A stretch of 64,000 nt of DNA, taken from positions 1 to 64,000 of the forward strand of contig NZ_JAGGQL010000003.1 in assembly GCF_018613315.1 (NCBI RefSeq), given 5' to 3'. Every line of letters starts with the position of its first letter. Position 1 is the first letter of the stretch. Shown one piece after another: positions 33,520 through 42,576 of the stretch. The position numbers and the translations under genes are program-made. The notes under the pieces were generated by a model that did not search any database, was not told the origin of the DNA, and worked only from the letters and a program-made list of their open reading frames with translations. The stretch is from Bacillus sp. ISL-37 (GTDB taxonomy: Bacteria > Bacillota > Bacilli > Bacillales > Cytobacillaceae).

Positions 33520-33714
33520 TGTCTGCTATTCAGTTTACAACAAAGGGGTAGGTTTTGGGTTAAATTACGGGGGATATCTGTAGAGATTAGCAAATTGATT
33601 GCTGGCTTTTGCCTTCTGTCAAATTAGGATAGGTCAATTTTAAATTTTATGCTAAAGTGCTTCTCCTTGTGTACAACGATAAAATGATTTACCCTTTGTC
33701 TAGGGAGTGATGTA

Positions 33715-34473
33715 ATGAGTGAAAACATTGAAGGTATTAATTACAAAGAAGTAATTGAATATGCACTGGATCCGCTAATTGTTCATACGCAACTGAAGAT
33801 AATATATATAAATGAAGCTGCAGAAGAATTTTTCAGAGCCTCTAGAGACGAAGTAATTGGGGCAAGTCCGTTGGATATCTTTAAAGACTCATCTAAACCC
33901 GCAATTACAAAAAGAATATCCGGGGCTTATAGTGAACCAGCAGAGCTTATTGAAGAGACTATATATAAAATGGATGGAACACAAGTTGATGTTGAGTTAT
34001 ATTGTCACCCTATCAAGATAGGGGAAACCAAGGCCATACAAACTTATGTAAAAGACATCACGGAGAGAAAACAACAAGAAAAAGCACAATGTGAAATGAA
34101 TAGACAAATAAATGAGCTAGCGTCAAATATTGTCCCCATTCTAAAAGGCATTGCTGTGCTTCCTTTGTTAGGAGCAATAAATCAAGATAGGGCAGAACAA
34201 CTGTTAGAATTAGTACCAGCCAATGTTCAAGAGCAAGAAGTAAATCGTTTGATTATTGATTGTTCAGGAATATATAAAATTGATAATTTAGTTATTGATT
34301 CTCTTTTCAAAATCAGCAATGTACTAAAATTAATTGGTGTTCAGTGCATTATAACGGGGATAAGGCCCCAATTAGCTATAGAAGCAGTTAAACTTGGCAT
34401 CACCTCAGAAAGCATAATCACTTTTTCCAATGTTAAAGAAGCCTTATACTACTTAGGGGTAAATAATAGATAG
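33715..34473 (+). CDS. RsbR-like PAS-STAS protein
   Basis: 252 residues. PAS domain about 10-117 (DPLIVHTQLKIIYINEAAEE..., VKDITERKQQE) then a STAS domain about 135-248 (IVPILKGIAVLPLLGAINQD; LIIDCSGIYKID; CIITGIRPQLAIEAVKLGIT). This is the RsbR/YtvA-type arrangement of stressosome proteins. At the site aligned with the phosphorylated Thr of RsbRA (VVDTMVA) it has KIDNLVI, and at the second site it has Glu (AIEAV). So phosphorylation control is unlikely or different. No RsbS/RsbT genes are adjacent. Confidence 0.8.
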   Translation: MSENIEGINYKEVIEYALDPLIVHTQLKIIYINEAAEEFFRASRDEVIGASPLDIFKDSSKPAITKRISGAYSEPAELIEETIYKMDGTQVDVELYCHPIKIGETKAIQTYVKDITERKQQEKAQCEMNRQINELASNIVPILKGIAVLPLLGAINQDRAEQLLELVPANVQEQEVNRLIIDCSGIYKIDNLVIDSLFKISNVLKLIGVQCIITGIRPQLAIEAVKLGITSESIITFSNVKEALYYLGVNNR

Positions 34474-34569
34474 TAAAGTATGAGTAACACAATCGTAGTA
34501 AGATAGATTATGAACCAATCATTTGGGTAGATTCAAATTATTTAGTTGTCGAAGATGAGACAATTATGA

Positions 34570-34613
34570 AAAAATGCTCATGCCTTTTAAATAGGTAAAT
34601 GAGCATTTTTTTA
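34570..34613 (+). terminator. Rho-independent terminator
   Basis: AAAATGCTCAT and ATGAGCATTTTTTT enclose an 18-base loop. Confidence 0.8.
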
Positions 34614-34688
34614 TGAGTTGGTGGTATAACTAATTAAATAGAATGTTAAGTTGTATCAGCATTTTAAAAGCCGTAACGGTAAAACCTT

Positions 34689-35465
34689 TTATTCTAAAAC
34701 TACTTCAATCGATTTTTCTGTATGGTCATGTATATTGCCTTTTTCCACATGGATTTTGACAATAAAATGCCCATTGGCAGGGAAGGTGTAATCTGCGGAA
34801 TAGGTGCCTGGTGATGTTTCCTTCCCTTCGATGAACTCATGCTTAGTATCATCCTCGTGCCAGATTTCAAAACGGACGTTTGCAGCAGAAATAGACTGGT
34901 CTCCCTGGGCAACCTTGACTGATAACTCAACTTGTCGGTTGCTTTTTATCGTTGAAGGAGCATGAAAATCGAAGGATACTTCGCTATTATGGTGGTCGCT
35001 ATGTTCGTGATCAGATTGTTGGTCCTCTTTATCATTTACCTCATCAGCAGTGTGGCTGTGTCCTGATTCGCCACCCTCTACAATGACTTCTTTCTTTGGC
35101 ATACTGTGCATCCGGTTTGCAGTCGTGTGAGCCACGATGAAATAATTTCCCCCTTCGCTGAAGCTTTTCTTTATGGAATAGGTGCCGTTATTCTCGTTAT
35201 GTGCCGGGAGCATTTCATGGTCATCCTGGCCAGATTTCCAGATTTCAAATTTCACCTCATCTGCATTAGTGACTTTTTCCTTACCCTGAATTACTTCTGC
35301 TTTGATTATAATTTCTATATTCATCTCGATTTTTTCAGGAGTAATAATTGAGACTTCTAAAAGTTCGGGGACGTCTTCAATAGCATTTTCCTTGGGTTCC
35401 GAACCAGCAGAACATGCTGTTAACAGAAGCATGACTGCAATAAAAAAGAACAATATTTTCTTCAT
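34689..35465 (-). CDS. FixH/YtkA-like lipoprotein with histidine-rich linker
   Basis: 258 residues. Lipobox LLTAC near residue 18. Two repeats of a FixH/YtkA-like beta domain (VKFEIWKSGQDDHEMLPAHN...YSIKKSFSEGGNYFIVAHT and VRFEIWHEDDTKHEFIEGKE...YSADYTFPANGHFIVKIHV) flank a histidine/acid linker (SGHSHTADE; DHEHSDHHN). YtkA-like domains occur in copper handling and cytochrome oxidase assembly; the linker could bind Cu or Zn. Exposed on the outer face of the membrane. Single gene. Confidence 0.75.
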   Translation of the reverse strand: MKKILFFFIAVMLLLTACSAGSEPKENAIEDVPELLEVSIITPEKIEMNIEIIIKAEVIQGKEKVTNADEVKFEIWKSGQDDHEMLPAHNENNGTYSIKKSFSEGGNYFIVAHTTANRMHSMPKKEVIVEGGESGHSHTADEVNDKEDQQSDHEHSDHHNSEVSFDFHAPSTIKSNRQVELSVKVAQGDQSISAANVRFEIWHEDDTKHEFIEGKETSPGTYSADYTFPANGHFIVKIHVEKGNIHDHTEKSIEVVLE

Positions 35466-35589
35466 AAATACTAAACTCCATTCTACAAATTAATTTCTCA
35501 ACAATAATAATGTGTAAATGTGTTAAATGTATGAAAACATGTAGGGATAGTTACTAATCAAATGGGAAAGTTATTCTAGGGTGATGTAA

Positions 35590-36117
35590 ATGTACAAGAG
35601 GTTTTTCCAAGTGTTTTTATTAAGTATCATATTATCTTGGATACATATTGGTACAGTGAATGCGGTAAACGATAAGCCAAGGCCTTTGGAAGAAATCTAC
35701 ACCGAAATAGGCTATAAAGCGGTTGAAGAGGCAGTGCAAGAATTTGAACAGCGTTATAATCAAGATTTAAAATTACCTTCGAAAGTTCCGCCTATTAACT
35801 TTACACATCAATTTGGGAGGTTTAATGACTTAGACGGGGATGTGAATGACTCTTTAGAACTCCAATTTTTAAATGAAAATTCGCCTGAAAGTCACTATAA
35901 AATTGATGTTCGCCCTGCTAACTACAAGATTCCAATGAAAGGCGAAAACGCCTATAAACTAAAGAGCGGTGACAATGCAATATATACAAATGTTAGAACT
36001 TTCAACCTGTTTGTCTTTGAACAAGACGGCTGGCAATATATTCTTAGCATCGATAAAAGAGTATCTAATCAGGTGACGCCAGAAATTTTTGTTGAAATAG
36101 CTAATTCAGTTCAATGA
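35590..36117 (+). CDS. Hypothetical secreted protein
   Basis: GGGTGATGTAA precedes the ATG; 175 residues. Signal peptide to about 25 (NAVNA-like end VNAV). The mature part is charged with a YTEIGYKAVEEAVQEFEQRY helix and beta strands near the end (FNLFVFEQDGWQYILSID). Unrecognised. It sits 43 bases from the next gene, which also encodes a secreted protein. Confidence 0.6.
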   Translation: MYKRFFQVFLLSIILSWIHIGTVNAVNDKPRPLEEIYTEIGYKAVEEAVQEFEQRYNQDLKLPSKVPPINFTHQFGRFNDLDGDVNDSLELQFLNENSPESHYKIDVRPANYKIPMKGENAYKLKSGDNAIYTNVRTFNLFVFEQDGWQYILSIDKRVSNQVTPEIFVEIANSVQ

Positions 36118-36159
36118 AGGATTGAATAAGGACTAAATCCATTTAAGAGGTGGTACTGA

Positions 36160-36639
36160 ATGGTTAAGACATACATGTTATTAGTAGGCGTATTATTGTT
36201 TGCTTTTTCGTCGGTGCCCGGCGTTTTTGCAGAAACTGCGACGGAATTCATAGAAACAGGGGAAGAAGTAGAGGTGAAGGAAAGCGGACCAAAAATCTTT
36301 ATTTATCAGACGCTGGACCCATGGTTGACGCAAGATTCGTCAGACTTGTATTTTAAAAAATACAACGCTAGAAAAAGTGTGGAAATGGAAGGTCCTCTGC
36401 CGGAAAATGTCCGTGTCTGGATTAAAGAAGTTAAATCCATCGACAGAAAATATACCCATCTAATAACAGTCTACTTGCCCCACAAGAAAGTGATTGTTGA
36501 TGGTAAAAAACCAATGAAAACTGCTGATAAATTTACCTATGCAGTCAACGCAACTCAACTTCCAGTATGTCATGATCAAGAGGGTATGAAGGGTTGTGTT
36601 AAGCTGGTTCATTCTTATCATAAAGTGATATCTAAATAA
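36160..36639 (+). CDS. Hypothetical secreted protein
   Basis: AAGAGGTGG precedes the ATG; 159 residues. Signal peptide (YMLLVGVLLFAFSSVPGVFA-ET). The mature part has two Cys near the C-terminus (CHDQEGMKGC), likely a disulphide outside the cell. Probably co-transcribed with 35590. Unrecognised. Confidence 0.6.
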   Translation: MVKTYMLLVGVLLFAFSSVPGVFAETATEFIETGEEVEVKESGPKIFIYQTLDPWLTQDSSDLYFKKYNARKSVEMEGPLPENVRVWIKEVKSIDRKYTHLITVYLPHKKVIVDGKKPMKTADKFTYAVNATQLPVCHDQEGMKGCVKLVHSYHKVISK

Positions 36640-36664
36640 ACAATTCATGCTCTCCTATTTACTA

Positions 36665-36703
36665 AGACTGGGCCAGTTGTTTATGATGGTTCAGTCTTTT
36701 TAG
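36665..36703 (+). terminator. Hairpin terminator
   Basis: AGACTG and CAGTCT close a loop, followed by TTTTT. Confidence 0.55.
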
Positions 36704-36762
36704 GTAGGAAGAAAAAGACTAACAGCAGGGAGCTCAAATCTTTTAACGTTATAAAAGTTGTG

Positions 36763-37011
36763 AAACCGGGATTATAGGTCATAAAACCGGGACGAAAACT
36801 AATGAATTTGGGATTATAATTCAAGAAACTGATTAAAAATCCCGAAATAAGGATTATAACGTTAAAAGTGTAAAAAAACTTTTCCAAATGGCATTGAATC
36901 TGACCCAACTGGTATTAAAATCGGTTTAACTGGTATTAAATTTAATCTAACTGGAATATGAACTGCGCTAACTGGTATTAAAACAGAAACAACTGGAATA
37001 AAAAATGAAGA
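36763..37011. repeat. Tandem array with a 21-bp period
   Basis: Part 1 (36763-36860): a GGG/GAT block recurs at 36768, 36789, 36810, 36831 and 36852. Part 2 (36905-37011): YAACTGGTATTAAA-like units with GG at 36911, 36932, 36953, 36974 and 36995. Steps are exactly 21 within each part. The core YAACyGGkATTAA is shared with the 33.25-kb array. It lies between convergent genes, so it is not a promoter. Confidence 0.85.
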
Positions 37012-37031
37012 CATATCACCTTTTATAGAAA

Positions 37032-37056
37032 AACCCGGCTCTCCATGATCCGGGTT
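37032..37056. terminator. Hairpin between convergent genes
   Basis: AACCCGG and CCGGGTT around an 11-base loop. Confidence 0.5.
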
Positions 37057-37066
37057 CAGGTATTTA

Positions 37067-37312
37067 CTATTTTCTTATTGGTTGCTCCAAGGTTAACATT
37101 TCCTCTTCAATAGAATAATGTTGTTGATTTACAACTTGGATGGCATCTAATACAGCTGCGTTATAAAAGTGGGGTCCTAGTGATTCTTTTATGAAGCCCA
37201 GCACTCTTTCAGCTGCAAATTCCGAAATTTCTTCATCCCTTTCGTCTGAAAAAAACCTCTGGATATCAGATATCATTTCTTGCTGCTGCTCTTTTTTGAA
37301 CTTATAAAACAT
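37067..37312 (-). CDS. DUF2164 family protein
   Basis: 81 residues, normal length. IQRFFSDERDEEISEFAAER, FIKESLGPHFYNAAVLDAIQ and LEQPIRK match DUF2164. GAGAGGAGTGG lies before the ATG. Small helical cytosolic protein of unknown role. Confidence 0.85.
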   Translation of the reverse strand: MFYKFKKEQQQEMISDIQRFFSDERDEEISEFAAERVLGFIKESLGPHFYNAAVLDAIQVVNQQHYSIEEEMLTLEQPIRK

Positions 37313-37460
37313 AGCAGACCACTCCTCTCAAATACATACAAGGAACACTTTATCTTGAAATTTATCTAATTTTAAGTCTTTATTTTTTTCTTCATTTATG
37401 TCAATTGAGAACATTTAGATACAGGGAACAATAGGGCAAAGAATTTTGTGAATAAACTAA

Positions 37461-37492
37461 GGCTGAACCTATTAAAATCTGGTTCAGCCTTT
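37461..37492 (-). terminator. Terminator of the endonuclease gene
   Basis: AAGGCTGAACC and GGTTCAGCCTT stem. It overlaps the end of the reading frame. Confidence 0.55.
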
Positions 37493-38429
37493 ACCATGGG
37501 AAATCAATCTTCTCCGCCAATTCTGGAAAATCAATGAACGGGTTGCGGTTTCCCTGGATATAGTAGATGGCTTGATTGCGGTGCTGTTCGTATAGGGTTG
37601 GTGGGAATTCTTTGTTCCAGCGGACGAGCAGCGGAATATCGACTTTCTTTTTGAATTCGTTTTTTACACGTTTAGGATATCTCAGGAAAAAATAAAGCAT
37701 GGCCCGAGCGGATGCTCCCTTGCCGTGTTCAGGTTCGAACTCAAAGCCTGTTGTGACTCCGCAGTTATTCTGAATTGGCTCATCGTCACGTTCCGGATTG
37801 TAAAAATCAAAATCGGCAAATGGGTAGTTCGAGCGCGAGATGTTGCAATCAGGTTCACAGACAAACAGGTGATGTAGATCACCTTTCATCGGCTCGGCTC
37901 CCTCGAACCAGGACTGCGGCACAATATGTTCTGTGTTCATCTTGAAATGGTCCTCAAAAATCTTCAAATCCTTGATCGAATCAAAGCCATTCACCTGAAT
38001 CTTTCGTGATCGCCGTCTGAACTCATCGTATTTCTCCCTCAGTGTTTCGTTATCCTCAATCAATAATGACTCAGGATCCTTCTTCTGGCTGGAATAAACA
38101 CTCTTCGCGGAACCGTCCGGATATAAATCGACCCATGTGTACAAATACAAATCCTTTGCCAGGAAGTAGGGCAGCTGATTTTTATGAGATTGGAACACGA
38201 TTGTATGGAATTTGTAAAAGAGGGCCAGACCTGACAAATCCAACTTCTCGGCTCCACGGTAATACTCCTTGATGTCGAGCTCATCCTGATCAGGATCATA
38301 ATAGAGCTGCTGATTGTTCTGGATGTTCCTCCGGTTTTCCTTCAGGATTGTCAGCAGCTTTTTCAAATCCAGGGAATCGTATTTATGATCCCAGCGGTCT
38401 TGACGTTGCTGTTTCTTATATTTAGACAT
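37491..38429 (-). CDS. Endonuclease I family nuclease
   Basis: 312 residues. The central NTEHIVPQSWFEGAEPMKGD then LHHLFVCEPDCNISRSNYPF is the beta-beta-alpha-metal nuclease motif of endonuclease I (His of TEHIVPQSW, His-His of DLHHLF, Asn of NISRSN). B. subtilis YurI and YhcR-type nucleases share it. The N-terminal ~90 residues are charged and helical. No signal peptide is visible, unlike secreted homologues, so location is uncertain. Confidence 0.8.
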   Translation of the reverse strand: MSKYKKQQRQDRWDHKYDSLDLKKLLTILKENRRNIQNNQQLYYDPDQDELDIKEYYRGAEKLDLSGLALFYKFHTIVFQSHKNQLPYFLAKDLYLYTWVDLYPDGSAKSVYSSQKKDPESLLIEDNETLREKYDEFRRRSRKIQVNGFDSIKDLKIFEDHFKMNTEHIVPQSWFEGAEPMKGDLHHLFVCEPDCNISRSNYPFADFDFYNPERDDEPIQNNCGVTTGFEFEPEHGKGASARAMLYFFLRYPKRVKNEFKKKVDIPLLVRWNKEFPPTLYEQHRNQAIYYIQGNRNPFIDFPELAEKIDFPW

Positions 38430-38570
38430 AAAAGTCTCCTCGTTCTTGTTATCTTTATAACCATTTTACCCCTTAACAGTATGTCCTTCAAAGTCCTTGA
38501 ATGGGAATGGAAATAATTCAAACAAGAGTGGGAAAAGGGCTCCTTAACCGAATGGAATTCTTCGTTCTAA

Positions 38571-39617
38571 TCACTTGATCAGCTCAAGAATCATTTCCTT
38601 GTTTCTCTCTGAAAATACTTTGTTATGGGATGACACCATCGCCGCTCCTGAAGCTGCCGGTTCGATGAACTGTTTTGCTTTATTGACTGCGTTGGCAGCA
38701 TCCTGGAAAGTCCCTGCTATTAAATTCAATTTTCCTTCGTGCTTTAAAATATCTCCTGCAGCAAATAAGCCGGGGACAGAGGTTTCGCTTGTTGCTGTTC
38801 CATCAATGTAAAAATCATCAATCAACTTCGGTTCAAGCTCACTATTTTGCAGCAATGATGCGTCCTGATCAAAACCATGATTGACTAGTACATCGTCAAC
38901 AGCAAGGCGAAGGACCTCACCTGAATTCTGATTGGTTATTTCGACATGAGCAATTGATGTCCGGCTTTCGTCTGCAATTAAGTTGGTAATGCTCGAATGA
39001 AACATACATTCCACAGTACTGTTTATCAGCTGAGTCACTTGAGATTCATGGCCAGAGAAGCAATCTCTCCTGTGAACCAGATAGATCTTTTTTGCAACAG
39101 GTTCTAGCGCATTCGCCCAATCAATTGCAGAATTGCCGCCTCCGGAAATCACAACCGTCCGATTCTTGAAATATTTGAGAGAATTGACCATATAGTGCAG
39201 GTTTGACACCTCGAATTTTTCCGCACCCTCAAGTTTTAGTTTCTGAGGCTTTAAGATTCCGCTTCCAATGGCAACGATGACAGATTTCGAATAGTGAATC
39301 TCTTCCGAAGCTCCTTTTAGTAAAAATAAATCCTGATCCTTGCTGATGGATTCGATTTTTTCATTCACTACAACCTCTGGTTTGAAGGTCATCGCCTGTT
39401 CTTTTAATTGTTTAATCAAATTCGCGCCTGTAATAGGGCCAATTCCGCCAACATCCCAGATCACCTTTTCAGGATAGACATGAATCTTCCCGCCAAGGTC
39501 GGGCTGTGCCTCAATAATCTTCGTTTTCATCTCACGTAAGCCTGCATAAAACGCGGAATAAAGCCCGGCAGGCCCGCCGCCGATAATGGTAAGGTCAAAG
39601 ATTTCAATTTTTTTCAT
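38571..39617 (-). CDS. FAD-dependent NAD(P)H reductase (YumC/YcgT-like)
   Basis: ATG 39617 follows AGGAGTGTTTCCC; 348 residues. FAD-binding TIIGGGPAGLYSAFYAGLRE, NADPH-binding VVISGGGNSAIDWANALEPV and a C-terminal VPGLFAAGDI...AGTFQDAANAVNKA place it with thioredoxin-reductase-like ferredoxin-NADP reductases that lack the redox CxxC. It is divergent from the siderophore uptake operon over a shared Fur box, so it may reduce ferric siderophores or ferredoxin under iron limitation. Confidence 0.85.
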   Translation of the reverse strand: MKKIEIFDLTIIGGGPAGLYSAFYAGLREMKTKIIEAQPDLGGKIHVYPEKVIWDVGGIGPITGANLIKQLKEQAMTFKPEVVVNEKIESISKDQDLFLLKGASEEIHYSKSVIVAIGSGILKPQKLKLEGAEKFEVSNLHYMVNSLKYFKNRTVVISGGGNSAIDWANALEPVAKKIYLVHRRDCFSGHESQVTQLINSTVECMFHSSITNLIADESRTSIAHVEITNQNSGEVLRLAVDDVLVNHGFDQDASLLQNSELEPKLIDDFYIDGTATSETSVPGLFAAGDILKHEGKLNLIAGTFQDAANAVNKAKQFIEPAASGAAMVSSHNKVFSERNKEMILELIK

Positions 39618-39742
39618 GGGAAACACTCCTATTAGTGTATTGAGTTAGATATTTATAAAAATATGACGGAAAAATAAATAATTCACAAATCTGTCATTGA
39701 CTGAATAAATTAATAGCTTTATAGTATACATTGTAAACGACA

Positions 39743-39759
39743 TTGATAATCATTATCAA
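39743..39759. promoter_or_regulatory. Fur box
   Basis: TTGATAATCATTATCAA is a perfect palindrome containing the 7-1-7 Fur core TGATAATNATTATCA. It lies between the divergent reductase and siderophore uptake genes, 33 bases before the ATPase ATG, so it probably represses both when iron is present. Confidence 0.9.
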
Positions 39760-39791
39760 CGAGAAAATGAAAAACTTTGGAGGAATGATGA

Positions 39792-40637
39792 ATGGTCCGC
39801 TTATACACAGACCAATTGAACGTGGGATACGGGGAAAAAACAATCGTGAATAACCTGACTTTAGAAATCCCCGATCAGCAAGTCACGATTATCATTGGCC
39901 CAAATGGCTGCGGCAAATCGACTTTGCTAAAGTCGATGTCACGAATCATTCCCCATCAGTCTGGATCGATTTACCTGGATGGTTCGAGTATCTCTAATGA
40001 AGATACGAAAAGCCTGGCACGAAAGATGGCCATTCTTCCACAAACACCTGAAAGTGCTGCCGGCCTGACGGTAGGGGAATTGGTGTCGTATGGACGCTTT
40101 CCTTATCAAAAGGGATTTGGGAGGCTGACTAAAAAGGATATGGAGGTCATAAATTGGGCTCTTGAAGTGACAGGAACGGCAAGTTATAAATACGAGGCCG
40201 TCGATTCCTTGTCCGGCGGGCAGAGGCAGCGTGTCTGGATCGCACTCGCTCTCGCGCAGGAAACGGAAATGATATTCCTTGATGAACCAACGACCTATCT
40301 GGACATGGCGCATCAGCTGGAGATTCTCGAACTGTTGCAAAAATTGAACAGGGAGCAGGGCCGGACGATTGTCATGGTGCTCCATGATCTGAACCATGCA
40401 GCCAGGTTTGCTGACCACCTTATCGCCCTCAAGGCAGGAAGGATTGTCAAAACAGGAACAAGCGAAGAAGTCATCAACAAGCCTGTTCTCAGGAAAGTAT
40501 TCCAAATTGACGCTGAAATCGGGAGAGATCCACGTACAAATAAACCGATTTGCATCACGTACAACTTACTAAAAGGAGAAGAAGAAAATGAAGAAATTAC
40601 TTATGCCATTCCTGCTTATGCTGGTGCTCGTTCTTAG
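39792..40637 (+). CDS. Iron-siderophore ABC transporter ATP-binding protein
   Basis: 281 residues. Walker A GPNGCGKST, signature LSGGQRQR, Walker B MIFLDEPTTYLDMAHQLEIL, H-loop VLHDLNHAA. FhuC/FecE/YusV type. First gene of a Fur-controlled operon; its last 50 bases overlap the next gene in another frame. It energises the FecCD permeases downstream. Confidence 0.95.
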   Translation: MVRLYTDQLNVGYGEKTIVNNLTLEIPDQQVTIIIGPNGCGKSTLLKSMSRIIPHQSGSIYLDGSSISNEDTKSLARKMAILPQTPESAAGLTVGELVSYGRFPYQKGFGRLTKKDMEVINWALEVTGTASYKYEAVDSLSGGQRQRVWIALALAQETEMIFLDEPTTYLDMAHQLEILELLQKLNREQGRTIVMVLHDLNHAARFADHLIALKAGRIVKTGTSEEVINKPVLRKVFQIDAEIGRDPRTNKPICITYNLLKGEEENEEITYAIPAYAGARS

Positions 40638-41508
40638 TGCTTGTGGAGGCGGAGAGACCACGGAAAAATCAAGTGACGAAAAGAAAGAAGATACCCCAGA
40701 AACGATCACCTATCAATCTGAAAATGGTGCTGTAGAAGTCCCTGCAAATCCTGAAAGAGTCATTGTTCTTTCTTCTTTTGCCGGAAATGTAATGGCTCTA
40801 GATGTGAACATGGTCGGTGTTGATGCATGGTCAAAAATGAATCCGCGCTTTGAAAAACTGAAGGACGTGGAAGAAGTGACAGATGAAAACCTGGAGAAAA
40901 TCATTGAATTAAATCCAGACCTGATCATTGGTCTCTCTAATATCAAAAATGTCGATAAGCTGAAGGAAATCGCACCTACCGTGACTTTTACATACGGTAA
41001 GCTCGGTTACCTGGAGCAGCACTTGGAAATCGGTAAGGTTCTAAATAAAGAAAAAGAAGCCCAAGAGTGGATTGATAACTTCAAGGCAGACTCTAAAGCG
41101 GCTGGCGAAGAAATCAAGGCGAAAATTGGTGCAGACGCGACCGTTTCTGTTATCGAAAACTTCGACAAGGAACTGTACGTATTTGGCGATAACTGGGCAA
41201 GGGGTACGGAAATCCTTTATCAGGAAATGGGTTTGAATATGCCTGAAAAAGTGAAGGAAGCAGCTCTAGAACCTGGGTACTATGCGATTTCTCCTGAAGT
41301 ATTGTCTGAATACGCAGGTGATTATGTTGTGTTCAGTAAGAATGCAGAGGGAGATACATCGTTCCAGCAAACTGAGACTTATAAAAATATCCCAGCAGTA
41401 AAGAATAACCGTGTATTCGAAGTGAATGCAAAGGAATTCTATTTTAACGATCCTCTAACACTTGAATATCAACTGGAATTCTTTAAAAAATCATTTCTAG
41501 AACAATAA
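40588..41508 (+). CDS. Iron-siderophore substrate-binding lipoprotein
   Basis: 306 residues. Signal with lipobox LVLSAC at 19. TroA/FhuD fold with PERVIVLSSFAGNVMALDVN, LNPDLIIGLS and the late FYFNDPLTLEYQLEFF. AAGGAG lies inside the ATPase gene. Binds ferric hydroxamate or catecholate siderophores outside the membrane; ligand type not determinable. Close to YfiY/YxeB-like proteins. Confidence 0.9.
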   Translation: MKKLLMPFLLMLVLVLSACGGGETTEKSSDEKKEDTPETITYQSENGAVEVPANPERVIVLSSFAGNVMALDVNMVGVDAWSKMNPRFEKLKDVEEVTDENLEKIIELNPDLIIGLSNIKNVDKLKEIAPTVTFTYGKLGYLEQHLEIGKVLNKEKEAQEWIDNFKADSKAAGEEIKAKIGADATVSVIENFDKELYVFGDNWARGTEILYQEMGLNMPEKVKEAALEPGYYAISPEVLSEYAGDYVVFSKNAEGDTSFQQTETYKNIPAVKNNRVFEVNAKEFYFNDPLTLEYQLEFFKKSFLEQ

Positions 41509-41562
41509 CAACTAGCAGGAGGAATTCTCAGGGATTCCTCTTCTTGCTATAAGAAAGATGAG

Positions 41563-42576
41563 ATGCATATGATCAACCAAAACAGCTCGCTTTCCATGCT
41601 TGCCAGATTTGTTGCCGGGATCCTCGTTCTGACCGCAAGCTTCATGACGGCAATGGTCTTCGGAGCAGCAGATACGACCGTCAAGGAGATTTGGCTTGCG
41701 ATTACTTCAACCGTTAAAACAGATACAATAACCATGATCAGGGAAATCAGGCTCCCAAGGGAGGTTGCGGCAATTTTTGTAGGTGCTGCCCTTTCGGTAG
41801 CTGGTGCGATCATGCAGGGCTTGACGAGAAACCCGCTCGCTGACCCGGGCTTGCTTGGTTTGACGGCTGGAGCAAATGCTGCATTGGCACTGACTATGGC
41901 GCTCAGTCCTTCGGCCGGTTACCTCGCCATCACATTTGCATGTTTTATCGGTGCAGCTGTCGGCGTCGTCCTCGTTTTTGGGATTGGTGCCTTGAAGAAG
42001 GGCGGATTCTCCCCATTGCGAATCGTCCTGGCCGGAGCAGCAGTCTCCGCCTTTTTGTTCGCAGTGGCCGAAGGTATCGGTCTGTATTTTAAAATTTCAA
42101 AAGATGTCTCGATGTGGACAGCCGGGGGCCTGATGGGAACATCATGGACTCAACTGAAAATCATTGTTCCGTTCATCCTGGTTGGAATGCTGATTGCTTT
42201 TTACCTAGCAAGGCAACTGACGATTTTGAGCTTGAGTGAAGAAGTAGCAGTAGGACTTGGCCAGAAGACAAGCCTGATTAAATTGGTATTATTCATCGTT
42301 ATTGTATTATTGGCAGGTTCTTCGGTAGCGCTAGTTGGCAACATGGCCTTTATCGGACTGATGGTCCCGCATATCGTCAGGATGATTGTCGGTACCGATT
42401 ATAGATTCGTCCTGCCGATGTCAGCTTTATTTGGCGCGTCGTTCATGCTGATCGCAGATACGCTTGGGCGAACGATCAACGCTCCTTATGAAACACCAAT
42501 TTATGCGATTATTTCCATACTCGGACTGCCGTTCTTCCTGTTCATCGTTCGCAAAGGAGGGAAGAGCTTCACATGA
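41563..42576 (+). CDS. FecCD-family iron-siderophore permease, subunit 1
   Basis: 337 residues with about nine to ten helices. RNPLADPGLLGLTAGANAAL and the GNMAFIGLMVPHIVRMIVGT segment are typical of FecCD permeases. ATG 41569 is an alternative start. Pairs with the next gene to form the membrane channel. Confidence 0.9.
   Translation: MHMINQNSSLSMLARFVAGILVLTASFMTAMVFGAADTTVKEIWLAITSTVKTDTITMIREIRLPREVAAIFVGAALSVAGAIMQGLTRNPLADPGLLGLTAGANAALALTMALSPSAGYLAITFACFIGAAVGVVLVFGIGALKKGGFSPLRIVLAGAAVSAFLFAVAEGIGLYFKISKDVSMWTAGGLMGTSWTQLKIIVPFILVGMLIAFYLARQLTILSLSEEVAVGLGQKTSLIKLVLFIVIVLLAGSSVALVGNMAFIGLMVPHIVRMIVGTDYRFVLPMSALFGASFMLIADTLGRTINAPYETPIYAIISILGLPFFLFIVRKGGKSFT

Noticed and set aside
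36681-36908. A minus-strand 75-residue ORF across the 21-bp array
   Set aside because: 21 is a multiple of three, so the array gives a long open frame by chance (a YNPxF-like heptad repeat); there is no convincing RBS.
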